Shown: piece by piece, positions 1 to 8,327 of the stretch
Numbering within the stretch: the stretch's first letter is position 1
Layout: the number at the start of each line of letters is the position of its first letter
Assembly: GCF_021531815.1 (NCBI RefSeq)
Contig: NZ_JADYUM010000009.1
Coordinates: 1-64,000, forward strand
DNA: 64,000 bases
Origin: Pseudoflavonifractor phocaeensis
GTDB taxonomy: Bacteria > Bacillota > Clostridia > Oscillospirales > Oscillospiraceae
Reading direction: 5' to 3'
Made by a program: the position numbers and the translations under genes
Notes under the pieces: model-generated
Database searches by the model: none
Told to the model about the DNA's origin: nothing
The model's input: only the letters and a program-made list of their open reading frames with translations

Positions 1-983
1 CCGCCAGCCAGCCCGCTTCCAGCGGCTCCGCCAGCGCCAGCACCGCCGAGCCCGCCATCGAGCCCGTCAAGCTGACCATCTACTCCCCCGGCAACGAGAA
101 CTCCGTCCCCACCAAGACCATCATCGAGTATGCCCGTCTGGTGAATGAGGCCTCTGACGGCGCCATCACCCTGGACGTCCACCACTCCAACGAGCTGGGC
201 AACGATGCCGAGGCCATTGAGTCCACCCGTATGGGCACCATCGACATCATCTTCGCCGGCACCTCCGGCTTCACCTCCTTCTATGAGAAGGCCAAGGTCC
301 TGGACCTGCCCTTCCTGTTCGACAGCGCTGAGCAGGCCTATGAGGTCACCAACGGCGAAGTGGGCGAGAAGATCTTCTCCGACTTCCCCCAGTACGGCCT
401 GATCTACCTGGCTGAGGGCGACAACGGCATGCGCCACATCTCCACCACCAACCGTCCCATCCACACCGCTGATGACGTGGCCGGCCTGAAGATCCGCGTC
501 CCGACCAGCCAGCTGTATCTGGACGTGTGGGAGGCTCTGGGCGCCACCCCCGTGGCTCTGGCTCTGCCTGAGCTGGCTCTGGCCCTGTCCAACGGCACCG
601 CCGAGGGCCAGGACAACGCCACCTACCACCTGGTTGCCAACGCCACCTATGATGACATCAAGTACTTCTCCAACATCAACTACATGTGGATGGGCTGCAC
701 CATGGCTGTCAACAGCGTGACCTGGAGCAAGCTGGCTCCCGAGGTCCAGGACATTCTGAAGGAGCAGGCCAAGGCTGCCGCCAAGTACAGCTTCGACACC
801 ATCGCCACCGACAACGAGACCGCCACCAAGACCCTGCAGGACGCCGGCGTGGAGTTTGACTTCGAGCCCGATGTCCAGTCCTTCAAGGATAAGCTGGGCG
901 GCGACGCTTACTATGACCGTTACGCCAATGAGAGCTGGTTCGATCAGGACCTGCTGAACGCCATCCTGGCCGTCGTCCGCTGA
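1..983 (+). CDS. dctP: TRAP transporter solute-binding protein, 5'-truncated
   Basis: Extracytoplasmic receptor of a tripartite ATP-independent transporter, which binds a carboxylate and delivers it to the DctQM membrane pair. The open frame runs in from the window edge (first full codon at 3), so signal peptide and start are missing. The first ~20 codons are Ser/Ala/Pro-rich, as in the linker after a lipoprotein cysteine. The DctP fold follows, with the family's substrate-clamping arginine in KIRVP (codon 495-497) and the downstream ALALSNGTAEGQDN segment. It heads an operon with dctQ (75 bp away), dctM, an SDR enzyme and a DapA-type lyase. This suggests a sugar acid or related carboxylate as substrate (inference). 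Family sure, ligand unknown. Confidence 0.93.
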   Translation, partial: ASQPASSGSASASTAEPAIEPVKLTIYSPGNENSVPTKTIIEYARLVNEASDGAITLDVHHSNELGNDAEAIESTRMGTIDIIFAGTSGFTSFYEKAKVLDLPFLFDSAEQAYEVTNGEVGEKIFSDFPQYGLIYLAEGDNGMRHISTTNRPIHTADDVAGLKIRVPTSQLYLDVWEALGATPVALALPELALALSNGTAEGQDNATYHLVANATYDDIKYFSNINYMWMGCTMAVNSVTWSKLAPEVQDILKEQAKAAAKYSFDTIATDNETATKTLQDAGVEFDFEPDVQSFKDKLGGDAYYDRYANESWFDQDLLNAILAVVR

Positions 984-1004
984 TCTCGCCGAAAACCGAC
1001 TTTC

Positions 1005-1037
1005 GACAGCTGCATAGGCCCGGCCTATGCAGCTGTC
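1005..1037 (+). promoter_or_regulatory. Stem-loop between dctP and dctQ
   Basis: Perfect 16-bp inverted repeat (1005-1020 and 1022-1037) with a one-base centre, directly after the dctP stop and before the dctQ ribosome site. The following bases are not a T tract, so it is unlikely to be a full terminator. Such hairpins after binding-protein genes usually protect the upstream mRNA and lower expression of downstream permease genes. Confidence 0.7.
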
Positions 1038-1058
1038 TCTATATGAGGGAACAATGGT

Positions 1059-1562
1059 ATGAAACTATGTAAAAAGATCACCGGAGGGATCGCCAAGATC
1101 GCGGAAGTGGTCTGTATGCTCATGATCGCCCTGCTGGTGGTGGTCATCGTCACAGAGTTGCTGCGGCGAAACTTCTTTAACCAGTCCTACCGGGGCACCA
1201 TTGAGGTCTGCGGCATCGCGTTCCTGTGGATGGCCTTCATCGGTCTGATCCCCCTGTACCACAACAGCGGCCTGATGCGGCTGGACTTCTTGGTGGCCCA
1301 CACCAAGGGCGGCGTATATGAGCTGCTCTATTTCGTCAACAAGGCGTTCAGCCTGATGCTGGGCGTGGTCATGGTGGTGGCCTTTGTAGCCCAGTATCCC
1401 TATGTCAGCACCCGTACCTATTCCACCTTCTCCATCCCTGTCCCCTACACGGTCCAGTATATTCCCATGGCCCTGGCCGGAGCCTATATGACCCTGAAGT
1501 CAGTGGAGCAGGTCGTGGAGGAACTCCTCAAGCTGGCCGGCAAGCGGCCGGACGAAACCTAA
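1059..1562 (+). CDS. dctQ: TRAP transporter small permease (DctQ)
   Basis: Small membrane subunit of the TRAP carrier; it pairs with DctM. 167 aa with four predicted hydrophobic helices (about residues 15-35, 48-66, 88-112, 127-148). The family signature lies around RGTIEVCGIAFLWMAFIGLI. ATG at 1059 follows an AGGGA motif by 8 bases. It is followed 16 bases later by dctM with its own strong AAAGGAGG site. Size and order (P-Q-M) are as in SiaPQM/DctPQM operons. Confidence 0.92.
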   Translation: MKLCKKITGGIAKIAEVVCMLMIALLVVVIVTELLRRNFFNQSYRGTIEVCGIAFLWMAFIGLIPLYHNSGLMRLDFLVAHTKGGVYELLYFVNKAFSLMLGVVMVVAFVAQYPYVSTRTYSTFSIPVPYTVQYIPMALAGAYMTLKSVEQVVEELLKLAGKRPDET

Positions 1563-1578
1563 AGGAGGAACACAGTAT

Positions 1579-2847
1579 ATGGTTATTTTCCTGGTGGCCT
1601 TTGTGGTCCTTCTGGTCATCGGCGTCCCCATCAGCATCTCCATCGGCGCTTCCGCCGTGCTGGGCTGCCTGTCCCTGGGCTACCCCCTGGTGGTCATCGG
1701 ACAGAAAATGGTCAGCGGCGTGGACTCCTTTCTGCTCATCGCCGTTCCCCTGTTCATCCTGGCCGGCAATCTGATGAACGCCGGCAAGATCACCGAAAAG
1801 ATCTTTGACACCGCCAAGGAACTGGTGGGCTGGATCCCCGGTGGTCTGGGCCATGCCAACGTGGTGGCCAGCATCATCTTCGCGGGCATGTCCGGCTCCG
1901 CCGTGGCAGATGCCGGCGGCCTGGGTGCCATCGAGATGGAGGCCATGAAGACCAACGGCTATGACGAGGACTTCGCCGGCGCTGTCACCGCCGCCTCCTC
2001 CGTCATCGGTCCCATCTTCCCGCCCTCCATCCCCCTGATCATCTACGGCAGCGTGGCCAGCGTCAGCGTGGACAAGCTGTTTATGGGCGGCGTGGTCCCC
2101 GGCGTGCTCATGGGCCTGCTGCTGATGGTGATGATCCTAGGTTTTGCCATCGTGCGCAAGTATGAGCGGCATTCCTTCCACTTCAAGGCCCTGATCAAGC
2201 AGTTCCTGGGCTCCATCCCCGCCCTGATCACCCCTGTCATCATCCTGTGCGGCTTTGTGGGCGGCTGGTTCACTCCCACCGAGGCATCCTCCATCGCGGT
2301 GATCTACTCCCTGCTCATCGCCCTGTTCCTGTACCGGACTCTGGACTGGAAGACCTTCTGCAAGTGCCTGAAGGATTCCGCCATCTCCTCCGCCAATACC
2401 CTGTTCATCATCGGCACCTCCACCCTGTTTACTTACGTCATGGCCATGGAGGGCATCTCCCGCCAGATGGCCGACGTGATCCTGGGTATCAGCAGCAACC
2501 CGGCCGTGATCCTGCTGGTCATCAACATCCTGCTGCTGGTCCTGGGCATGGTCATGGAGCCCGGCGCCATCCTGACCCTGATGCTGCCCGTGCTGCTGCC
2601 CATCGCCAACGGCCTGGGCCTGGACCTGGTCCACTTCGGCGTGATGGTGGTGCTGAATCTGATGATCGGCCAGGTCACCCCGCCCTTCGGCGTGTGCCTG
2701 TTCGTCATCTCTGACGTAAATAAGCTGAAGCTGGAGCGGATGTACAAGGCCGTCCTGCCCTTCCTGGTCCCTCTGGTTTTGACGCTGCTGCTGGTCACCT
2801 ATATCCCCGGCATCGTGACCTGGCTGCCCTATACCCTGCTGGCATAA
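1579..2847 (+). CDS. dctM: TRAP transporter large permease (DctM)
   Basis: Large 422-aa channel-forming subunit that uses the ion gradient to drive substrate entry. About 12 hydrophobic helices. The GMSGSAVADAGGLGAIEMEAM and IGPIFPPSIPLIIYGS blocks are typical of the family, as is the late MIGQVTPPFGVCLFV segment. Start ATG 1579 is preceded by AAAGGAGG (1561-1568). It belongs to the same transcript as dctPQ and the downstream SDR/lyase genes. Full length, no defects seen. Confidence 0.95.
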   Translation: MVIFLVAFVVLLVIGVPISISIGASAVLGCLSLGYPLVVIGQKMVSGVDSFLLIAVPLFILAGNLMNAGKITEKIFDTAKELVGWIPGGLGHANVVASIIFAGMSGSAVADAGGLGAIEMEAMKTNGYDEDFAGAVTAASSVIGPIFPPSIPLIIYGSVASVSVDKLFMGGVVPGVLMGLLLMVMILGFAIVRKYERHSFHFKALIKQFLGSIPALITPVIILCGFVGGWFTPTEASSIAVIYSLLIALFLYRTLDWKTFCKCLKDSAISSANTLFIIGTSTLFTYVMAMEGISRQMADVILGISSNPAVILLVINILLLVLGMVMEPGAILTLMLPVLLPIANGLGLDLVHFGVMVVLNLMIGQVTPPFGVCLFVISDVNKLKLERMYKAVLPFLVPLVLTLLLVTYIPGIVTWLPYTLLA

Positions 2848-2884
2848 CCATATCAATCCGATTCCTGAGAGGAGTATGATTATC

Positions 2885-3718
2885 ATGAACGACAAACTTT
2901 TCAGCGTGGAAAACAAGATCTGCATCGTCACCGGCGGCCTGGGCCAGATCGGCAAGAACTTTGTCCGGGAGCTCTGGGAGCGTGGCGCCAAGGTGGCCGT
3001 CTGGGGCCGCACCGTCAATGACGAGCGTATCGCCAACACCCTGGGCGAGAAGGCCCTCACCGATCCCAACCTGCGGTTCTACTCCGTGGACATCACCAAC
3101 AAGGTCCGGATGAACGAGGTGTTGGACGATATGGAGGCCGCCTGGGGCGACGCCCCCGACGTGCTGGTGAACAACGCCGGCATCGATACCCAGCCCTCCG
3201 CTCCCCCGGAGGTCTCCGGCCCCTTTGAGAACTTCCCCGAGGAGATCTTCCGCGAGGTGGTGGATGTGAACCTGGTGGGCACCTTCCTGGCCTGTCAGGC
3301 CGTGGGCGCCCGGATGGTCAACGCCAACAAGGGCGGCTCCATCATCAACGTGGGCTCCATCTACGGCATGCTTTCTCCTATCCAGGACATCTACGCCTAC
3401 AAGAAAGAGATGACCGGCGTGCCCTTCATCAAGCCGGTGGCCTACTCCGCCGCCAAGTCCGGCATCTACAACCTGACCCGCTACCTGGCCACCTACTGGG
3501 GCAAGAAGGGTATCCGGGTCAACACCCTGACCCCCGCCGGCGTGTGGCGTGATACCCAGGACGAGATTTTCCAGGGCAACTTCTGCGCCCGGATGCCCAT
3601 GGGCCGTATGTCCCGTGAGGACGAGTACAATGGCGCCCTGATCTTCCTGGCCTCCCAGGCCTCCTCCTTTATGACGGGTTCCAATCTGGTGATCGACGGA
3701 GGGTGGACCGCATGGTAA
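2885..3718 (+). CDS. SDR-family NAD(P)-dependent oxidoreductase
   Basis: Short-chain dehydrogenase of 277 aa. TGGLGQIG (residues 16-23) is the nucleotide-binding loop, NNAG is at 96-99, and the catalytic residues are Ser158 with Tyr187 and Lys191 (YSAAK). The start at 2885 is chosen over the in-frame ATG at 2876 because GAGAGGAG (2867-2874) lies 10 bases before 2885 but only one before 2876. General resemblance is to gluconate 5-dehydrogenase-like SDRs. With a TRAP importer upstream and a DapA/NanA-type lyase overlapping downstream, it probably oxidises or reduces the imported acid before aldol cleavage. Exact substrate not readable. Confidence 0.85.
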   Translation: MNDKLFSVENKICIVTGGLGQIGKNFVRELWERGAKVAVWGRTVNDERIANTLGEKALTDPNLRFYSVDITNKVRMNEVLDDMEAAWGDAPDVLVNNAGIDTQPSAPPEVSGPFENFPEEIFREVVDVNLVGTFLACQAVGARMVNANKGGSIINVGSIYGMLSPIQDIYAYKKEMTGVPFIKPVAYSAAKSGIYNLTRYLATYWGKKGIRVNTLTPAGVWRDTQDEIFQGNFCARMPMGRMSREDEYNGALIFLASQASSFMTGSNLVIDGGWTAW

Positions 3719-4611
3719 GCGTGCAGCCGGAACAGTTCCGTAGGATCTGGTCTGCCCTCATTACCCCCACCAGGGAGGATGAGAGCGTAAACTATGAGGC
3801 CCTGGAGCAGGTGGTGGAACTCCAGCTCCAGGACGGCGTGGAGGGCTTCTACTGCTGCGGTTCCTCCGGCGAGGGCCTGCTCCTCACGCTGGAGGAGCGC
3901 AAGCAGGTGCTGGAGCACGTGCTGAAGGCTGTGGACGGCCGGGTGCCCGTGGTTTCCCACGTGGGCACCATCCGAACCCACGACGTCATCGACCTGGCGG
4001 ATCACGCCATGTCCGCCGGCGCGCTGGCGGTGTCCATGATCCCCCCCTACTACTATAAATTCTCCATGGACGAGATCATGGGCTACTATGAGGATGTCAT
4101 CAAGGCCCTGCCCAACGTCCCCGCTATCGTCTACAATATTCCCCAGTTCACCGGCGTGGAGTTCAACAAGGACAACGCCGGTCGGCTGCTGTCCAATGAG
4201 AACATCGTGGGCATCAAGCACACCTCCACCAACCTCTATTCCTTAGAGCGCATGGGTCAGGCCTTCCCCGGTAAGGTCCTGATCAACGGCTTTGACGAGC
4301 AGTTCCTGGGCGCATTGGCCATGGGGTCCATCGCCACCATCGGCACCACCGTCAACCTGTTTGCCCCCCTGTACCGCAAGGTGCGTGACGCCTTTGACAA
4401 GGGCGATATGGCGCAGGCTATCCGCTGGCAGCACGCCATCAACGAGCGGGTGGAGGCCACCGTCAAAGTGGGTATTTTCAACGCCATGAAATATGGCTGG
4501 ACCCTGCGGGGGGTGGACTGCGGCTTCTGCCGCGCCCCCTTCAAGCCCCTGGGGCCCGAAGCCCGGAAGGCTATGGCCGACGTGATGGCTATGCCTCTGG
4601 AACCGATCTGA
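3712..4611 (+). CDS. DapA / N-acetylneuraminate lyase family protein
   Basis: Class I aldolase/lyase of 299 aa that forms a Schiff base with a 2-keto acid. GSSGE (50-54) is the carboxylate-binding loop, Tyr141 in VYNIPQFTG the general acid/base and Lys169 in GIKHTS the Schiff-base lysine. ATG 3712 sits 8 bases after GGAGGG (3698-3703) and overlaps the SDR stop by 7 bases, so the two are translationally coupled. An upstream GTG at 3703 would overlap the ribosome site. The YNIP/GSSGE combination resembles the NAL subgroup more than true dihydrodipicolinate synthase, and lysine genes are absent nearby. A catabolic keto-acid lyase is the better guess. Confidence 0.85.
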   Translation: MVSVQPEQFRRIWSALITPTREDESVNYEALEQVVELQLQDGVEGFYCCGSSGEGLLLTLEERKQVLEHVLKAVDGRVPVVSHVGTIRTHDVIDLADHAMSAGALAVSMIPPYYYKFSMDEIMGYYEDVIKALPNVPAIVYNIPQFTGVEFNKDNAGRLLSNENIVGIKHTSTNLYSLERMGQAFPGKVLINGFDEQFLGALAMGSIATIGTTVNLFAPLYRKVRDAFDKGDMAQAIRWQHAINERVEATVKVGIFNAMKYGWTLRGVDCGFCRAPFKPLGPEARKAMADVMAMPLEPI

Positions 4612-4628
4612 GCGTTCCCCATCCTCCT

Positions 4629-4675
4629 GTCCCTGCCGCCCTCTGCCTCTGGGGGTGCGGCGGGGACGCTTTTTT
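4629..4675 (+). terminator. Terminator of the TRAP/lyase operon
   Basis: GC-rich stem (4629-4639 with 4657-4667, one G-T pair) followed by a T run at 4670-4675, 18 bases after the lyase stop. Confidence 0.75.
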
Positions 4676-4694
4676 ATGCCAAGACAACAGACAA

Positions 4695-4730
4695 AAAAGG
4701 AGAGAAGCCTGATGGCTTCTCTCCTTTTGT
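4695..4730. terminator. Bidirectional terminator between convergent genes
   Basis: Perfect 15-bp inverted repeat (4695-4709, 4714-4728) with A run on one side and T run on the other, between the plus-strand lyase operon and the minus-strand symporter. Confidence 0.85.
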
Positions 4731-4741
4731 TATAGGAAGAC

Positions 4742-6271
4742 TTACTGGTTGCAGCTGTCGTAAAGGTCGAGGACTTCTTTGCCGGGGGCGGGGGTGGCCA
4801 GAGAGACCACCACAATGGCGATGCTGGCGCACAGGAAGGCGGGGAGCAACTCGTAGATGGCGAACATGCCGCCCAGCTTGGCGATGACGAACTTCCAGAC
4901 GAAGACCATCACGCCGCCCACCACCAGACCGGCCAGGATGCCCTGGCGGTTGCTGCGCTTCCAGAACAGGGCGAACAGGACCGCGGGGCCGAAGGTGGCG
5001 CCGAAGCCGGCCCAGGCGAAGGAGACGATCCGGAACACGCTGCTGGTGGGATCGGCCGCCAGGAAGACGGCGACGACGGCAATGCAGATGACGGTGAGCC
5101 GGGCCACCACCATGGTCTGCTTCTGGGTCAGCTTGATGCCGAACACGTCCTGAAGCAGGTTCTCAGAGAAGGCGGAGGCGGCGGCCAACAGCTGGGAGTC
5201 GGCGGTGGACATGGTGGCCGCCAGAATACCGGCCAGGATCAGGCCGGCTACGATGGCGGGAAGTACGCCATAGGAGGACAGTAGGTTGGAGATCTGGACG
5301 ATCACCGTCTCAGAGTTGCTGCCTTCCAGCAGGGGAATGCGGCCGGCCTTGGACACGCTGTAACCGATCATACCGATACAAACAGCCACGGTCATGGAAA
5401 TGACCACCCAGACAGAAGCGATGCGGCGGGACAGCTTCAGCTCATTTTCGTCCCGGATGGCCATGAACCGGACCAGGATGTGGGGCATACCGAAATAACC
5501 CAGGCCCCAGGCCAGCATGGAGGCCATGTTCAGGAAGGGGTAGGGCTTGGCGGCGTGAGAGGCCACGTCGTAGGTCTGGGTAAAGCTCAGGTAGCCGGGC
5601 AGGGCCTTGGCGTTTTCCACCACCACATCCAGACCGCCGGCCTGGTAGATGCCGAAGCAGGTGATGACCACCAGGGCGCAGGTCATGATGATGGACTGGA
5701 TCAGGTCCATGGTGGCCACGGCGCTGAAGCCGCCCACGGAGGTGTAGCTGATGATGACGGCGGCGCCGATGAGAACGGACACCATGTAGTTCCAGCCGAA
5801 CAGGCTGTTGAACAGTTTGCCGATGGCGGCCAGGCCGGAGGCCACGTAGGGGACGAAGAAGATCAGGATGATGAGGGAGGCGATGCACATGATGACGGGC
5901 TTCTTCTCCTGGTAGCGCTTGGAGATGAAAGCGGGGATGGTGATGGCGTCCAGCCGCACGCTGTACCGGCGGATGCGCTTGGCCACCAGCAGGAAGTTCA
6001 GGTAGGTGCCCAGAGCCAGGCCGATGGCGGTCCAGCCCGCGTCAGCCACGCCGCTGAGGTAGGCCACGCCGGGCAGGCCCATGAGCAGCCAGGAGGACAT
6101 GTCGCTGGCTTCAGCGCTCATGGCGGTGACCAGAGGACCCATGCCCCGGCCGCCCAGGTAGAAGCCCTCGGCGCTCTTTTTGCTGCGGCGTCCGATCATG
6201 ATGCCGGTAAAGATGACGAAACAGAGGTAGAGGATGATTACAGCGGTGATGCAGATCTGCGCGGTTGTCAT
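4742..6271 (-). CDS. putP: Sodium/proline symporter (SSS family)
   Basis: Sodium:solute symporter of 509 aa with about 13 hydrophobic helices, importing proline or a related compound with Na+. The N-terminal SAEGFYLGGRGMGPLVTA and MSAEASDMSSWLLMGLPG blocks are those of PutP, as is the SADSQLLAAASAFSENL segment. The ATG at 6271 has GGAGAG about 6 bases upstream; the reading frame stays open further upstream but with no ribosome site. It lies downstream of a TetR regulator on the same strand, with a large palindrome between them that may be its operator. PutP assignment is firm at family level; proline specificity is inferred. Confidence 0.88.
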   Translation of the reverse strand: MTTAQICITAVIILYLCFVIFTGIMIGRRSKKSAEGFYLGGRGMGPLVTAMSAEASDMSSWLLMGLPGVAYLSGVADAGWTAIGLALGTYLNFLLVAKRIRRYSVRLDAITIPAFISKRYQEKKPVIMCIASLIILIFFVPYVASGLAAIGKLFNSLFGWNYMVSVLIGAAVIISYTSVGGFSAVATMDLIQSIIMTCALVVITCFGIYQAGGLDVVVENAKALPGYLSFTQTYDVASHAAKPYPFLNMASMLAWGLGYFGMPHILVRFMAIRDENELKLSRRIASVWVVISMTVAVCIGMIGYSVSKAGRIPLLEGSNSETVIVQISNLLSSYGVLPAIVAGLILAGILAATMSTADSQLLAAASAFSENLLQDVFGIKLTQKQTMVVARLTVICIAVVAVFLAADPTSSVFRIVSFAWAGFGATFGPAVLFALFWKRSNRQGILAGLVVGGVMVFVWKFVIAKLGGMFAIYELLPAFLCASIAIVVVSLATPAPGKEVLDLYDSCNQ

Positions 6272-6410
6272 AAATTTCTCTCCTTTTGACGGCTCAGGCC
6301 GCCTTTGACACACACGGCCCTGTCCGCCGGAGCGGGACCGGGCCTGGACCGCCGGCGGCCGGGCCGCGGCGGTTAGGAACATCATACCACAAAGAAAACC
6401 GGAATAAAAC

Positions 6411-6450
6411 AGAGAATAATGTATAGAATAAATTCTATACATTATTCTCT
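6411..6450. promoter_or_regulatory. 40-bp palindrome upstream of putP, candidate TetR operator
   Basis: Near-perfect palindrome with 19-bp arms (6411-6429 and 6432-6450) around a 2-base centre, in AT-rich DNA. On the minus strand a TATAAT (6461 to 6456) lies just upstream, so the palindrome would cover the putP transcription start. Alternatively it could end the tetR transcript, but the following T tract is weak. Confidence 0.6.
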
Positions 6451-6506
6451 TAAAAATTATAAAAGTATTGTAAATCAATGGATTTCAACTGTACGGTTTA
6501 TAAATA

Positions 6507-7124
6507 TCATGATTGTACATTTTTTACAAAATTGTCCTTGTCCGCGCGGAATTCCCGGAAAAACATGGGCATCATGGTTTTGCCGTATTGGAGCAGGGAG
6601 TAGTCTCCCTCGGACAGACACCAGTCGTAGATGAGGGCCCGCTCGCACAGGGCGTAGACCCGGACCATCTCGTTGGCCGTCACGTCGCTCCGCAGCTCTC
6701 CCCGCTCCTGGCCCTGGAGGACGATCTGCCGCAGTAGCCTGTAGTAGGTCCGGTTGTGGTCCAGCAGGTGCTTGTCCCCCCGGGTGATGAGCTGGGAGGA
6801 GTACAGCCGGGCCAGCAGGTCCAGGGAGATGGAGTTTTCGATCATAGCGAACAGCTCCCGGTTCAAGTACATCAGCTGGTCGAACCGGTCCATGTCCGGG
6901 TCCATGGTCTCCATCAGCTCCTCGTACTTCTGGTCAAAGAGGTAGGAGACGGAGGACAGCAGGGCGTCCTTCCCTTCAAAGTAGTGGTAAAAGGACCCCC
7001 GGGAGGTGCCCGACTCGGCGATGATCTCCTCCACCGTGGTGTCGTCGTAGCCCTGGCGGTAGAACAGCCGCCAGGCCGCCTCGATGATCTTTCCCTTGGT
7101 GTTCCGGGTGTTTTTCTTGGCCAT
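6507..7124 (-). CDS. TetR/AcrR family transcriptional regulator
   Basis: 205-aa repressor-type protein. The N-terminal TetR helix-turn-helix covers about residues 8-55, including TTVEEIIAESGTSRGSFYHY, the classic recognition helix ending in Y-H-Y-F. The C-terminal part is a divergent ligand domain. ATG 7124 is preceded by AAAGGAGG with 7-base spacing. It is followed by putP on the same strand; the 40-bp palindrome between them is the best operator candidate. The ligand cannot be read from sequence. Confidence 0.88.
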   Translation of the reverse strand: MAKKNTRNTKGKIIEAAWRLFYRQGYDDTTVEEIIAESGTSRGSFYHYFEGKDALLSSVSYLFDQKYEELMETMDPDMDRFDQLMYLNRELFAMIENSISLDLLARLYSSQLITRGDKHLLDHNRTYYRLLRQIVLQGQERGELRSDVTANEMVRVYALCERALIYDWCLSEGDYSLLQYGKTMMPMFFREFRADKDNFVKNVQS

Positions 7125-7218
7125 GGTGAGGCCTCCTTTGTGTATCATGGAGCTGTGTGCTGTGTGATGACCTGGCAGGCGGCGGTACGTCGATAGCGGA
7201 CGCTGCGCGAACCCAAAC

Positions 7219-7245
7219 AAGACGGCTGAGGCCGTCTTCTTTTTT
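7219..7245 (+). terminator. Orphan intrinsic terminator
   Basis: 8-bp stem (7219-7226, 7231-7238), 4-base loop, then CTTTTTT on the plus strand. No plus-strand gene lies upstream, and the promoter of the next gene is further down (7309). On the minus strand it would sit in the tetR leader with only a weak T tract. Confidence 0.55.
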
Positions 7246-7308
7246 GCCCTGGGTCCATTATCCGCAATTTTTTTGCCTCCGTCAACTGTTTTCCCGCCCT
7301 TCTGCCAG

Positions 7309-7337
7309 TTTACATCTCCCCTTTGCTGTGATAAAAT
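7309..7337 (+). promoter_or_regulatory. Sigma-A-type promoter for the HD nucleotidase
   Basis: TTTACA (7309-7314), 17-base spacer, TAAAAT (7332-7337), about 40 bases before the TTG start at 7376. Confidence 0.6.
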
Positions 7338-7375
7338 ATCCCAGTCTTGATTTTGCCGGAAGGAGGTCAGGCTCC

Positions 7376-7951
7376 TTGGCCTACAATTTTTTCCCCATGA
7401 TCGCCCGGATGAAGTACATCAACCGCTGGGGACTCATGCGCAACACCCAGGCGGAGAACATCCAGGAGCACTCCCATATGGTGGCCGTCCTGGCCCACGC
7501 CCTGGCCGTCATCCAGAACCGCTACTACGGCGGACAGGTGGACCCGGGGGCGGTGGCGGTGGCGGCGCTGTACCACGACGCCAGCGAGATCCTCACCGGG
7601 GACATGCCCACCCCCATCAAATACGACAACCCGGACATCCAAAACGCCTATAAGGCGGTGGAAAGCGTGGCCGAGCAGAAGTTGCTGTCCATGCTCCCCG
7701 AGGACCTGAGGGCAGATTACGACGAGATCATCACCATCCCCGATCCGGAGGTCCACGCCCTGGTGAAGGCGGCGGACAAGCTGTCCGCCTACCTCAAGTG
7801 TGTAGAGGAGCTGAAGGCGGGCAACGCCGAATTCAAAAAGGCAAAGGAACAGACCTACGCCGCCCTGTGTCAGAACCCCATCCCCGCCCTGAAGTATTTC
7901 ATGGACCACTTCCTGGAGGGCTTTGAGCTGACCCTGGACGAACTGAATTAG
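7376..7951 (+). CDS. HD-domain 5'-deoxynucleotidase, YfbR-like
   Basis: 191-aa HD-domain phosphohydrolase resembling E. coli YfbR, which dephosphorylates deoxynucleoside 5'-monophosphates. Metal ligands are His32, His67-Asp68 (LYHDASE) and Asp134 (KAADKLSAY), nearly the same positions as in YfbR. The start is a TTG at 7376, 9 bases after AGGAGG. The first ATG in frame (7397) lies too far from that site and would remove the N-terminal FF..I.RMKYINRW segment shared with the family. Transcribed alone from the 7309 promoter; the ACT/UPF0210 pair follows 90 bp later. Confidence 0.88.
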   Translation: MAYNFFPMIARMKYINRWGLMRNTQAENIQEHSHMVAVLAHALAVIQNRYYGGQVDPGAVAVAALYHDASEILTGDMPTPIKYDNPDIQNAYKAVESVAEQKLLSMLPEDLRADYDEIITIPDPEVHALVKAADKLSAYLKCVEELKAGNAEFKKAKEQTYAALCQNPIPALKYFMDHFLEGFELTLDELN

Positions 7952-7968
7952 AATTTGGGAGGCGTGAG

Positions 7969-8004
7969 CCGCCCCTGTAAGATCATATCGCCGTAGGGGC
8001 GGCC
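7969..8004. repeat. Intergenic inverted repeat
   Basis: GCCGCCCCT and AGGGGCGGC arms separated by about 17 bases, followed by a second small GGCGGCC..GGCCGCC hairpin. It lies between the nucleotidase and ACT genes and lacks a T tract. It resembles short interspersed palindromes of gut clostridia (recollection, not tested). Confidence 0.5.
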
Positions 8005-8041
8005 TGTGGCCGCCCGCCGGAAACAGAAAGGAATTGTTCAT

Positions 8042-8311
8042 ATGAAGGCTATCGTCACCGTCATCGGCAAGGACCGGGTGGGCATCACCGCCGCCGTCTG
8101 CTCCCTGCTGGCCCAGCACAACATCAACATCCTGGACATTACCCAGACCGTCCTGCAGGAGTATTTCACCATGGTCATGCTGGTGGATACCTCCGCCTGC
8201 GCCCAGTCCATCGGGGACATGTCCGATATCCTGGACCAGGCCGGCAAGGAGCAGGGCCTGTCCATCCGCATCCAGCGGGAGGACATCTTCAACGCCATGC
8301 ATCGAATCTAA
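8042..8311 (+). CDS. ACT domain protein (UPF0237 type)
   Basis: 89-aa protein made of one ACT domain, a small-molecule sensor fold, starting MKAIVTVIGKDRVGITAAV. The G-K-D-R-V-G-I loop is typical of GcvR-like ACT domains. ATG 8042 follows AAAGGA. The UPF0210 gene starts 17 bases downstream. The two families are commonly adjacent, and the ACT protein may sense an amino acid for its partner (inference). Function not established. Confidence 0.88.
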   Translation: MKAIVTVIGKDRVGITAAVCSLLAQHNINILDITQTVLQEYFTMVMLVDTSACAQSIGDMSDILDQAGKEQGLSIRIQREDIFNAMHRI

Positions 8312-8327
8312 GGCGAGGTGACCGACT

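Noticed and set aside
2137-3069. Long minus-strand open frame opposite dctM and the SDR gene
   Set aside because: Rich in Gln/His/Asp/Gly, no ribosome site, and exactly opposite well-supported genes; it is a product of high GC third positions. The same applies to many other long opposite-strand frames (e.g. 8289-9884, 12067-14181, 17949-19727, 34289-36190, 49662-50978).
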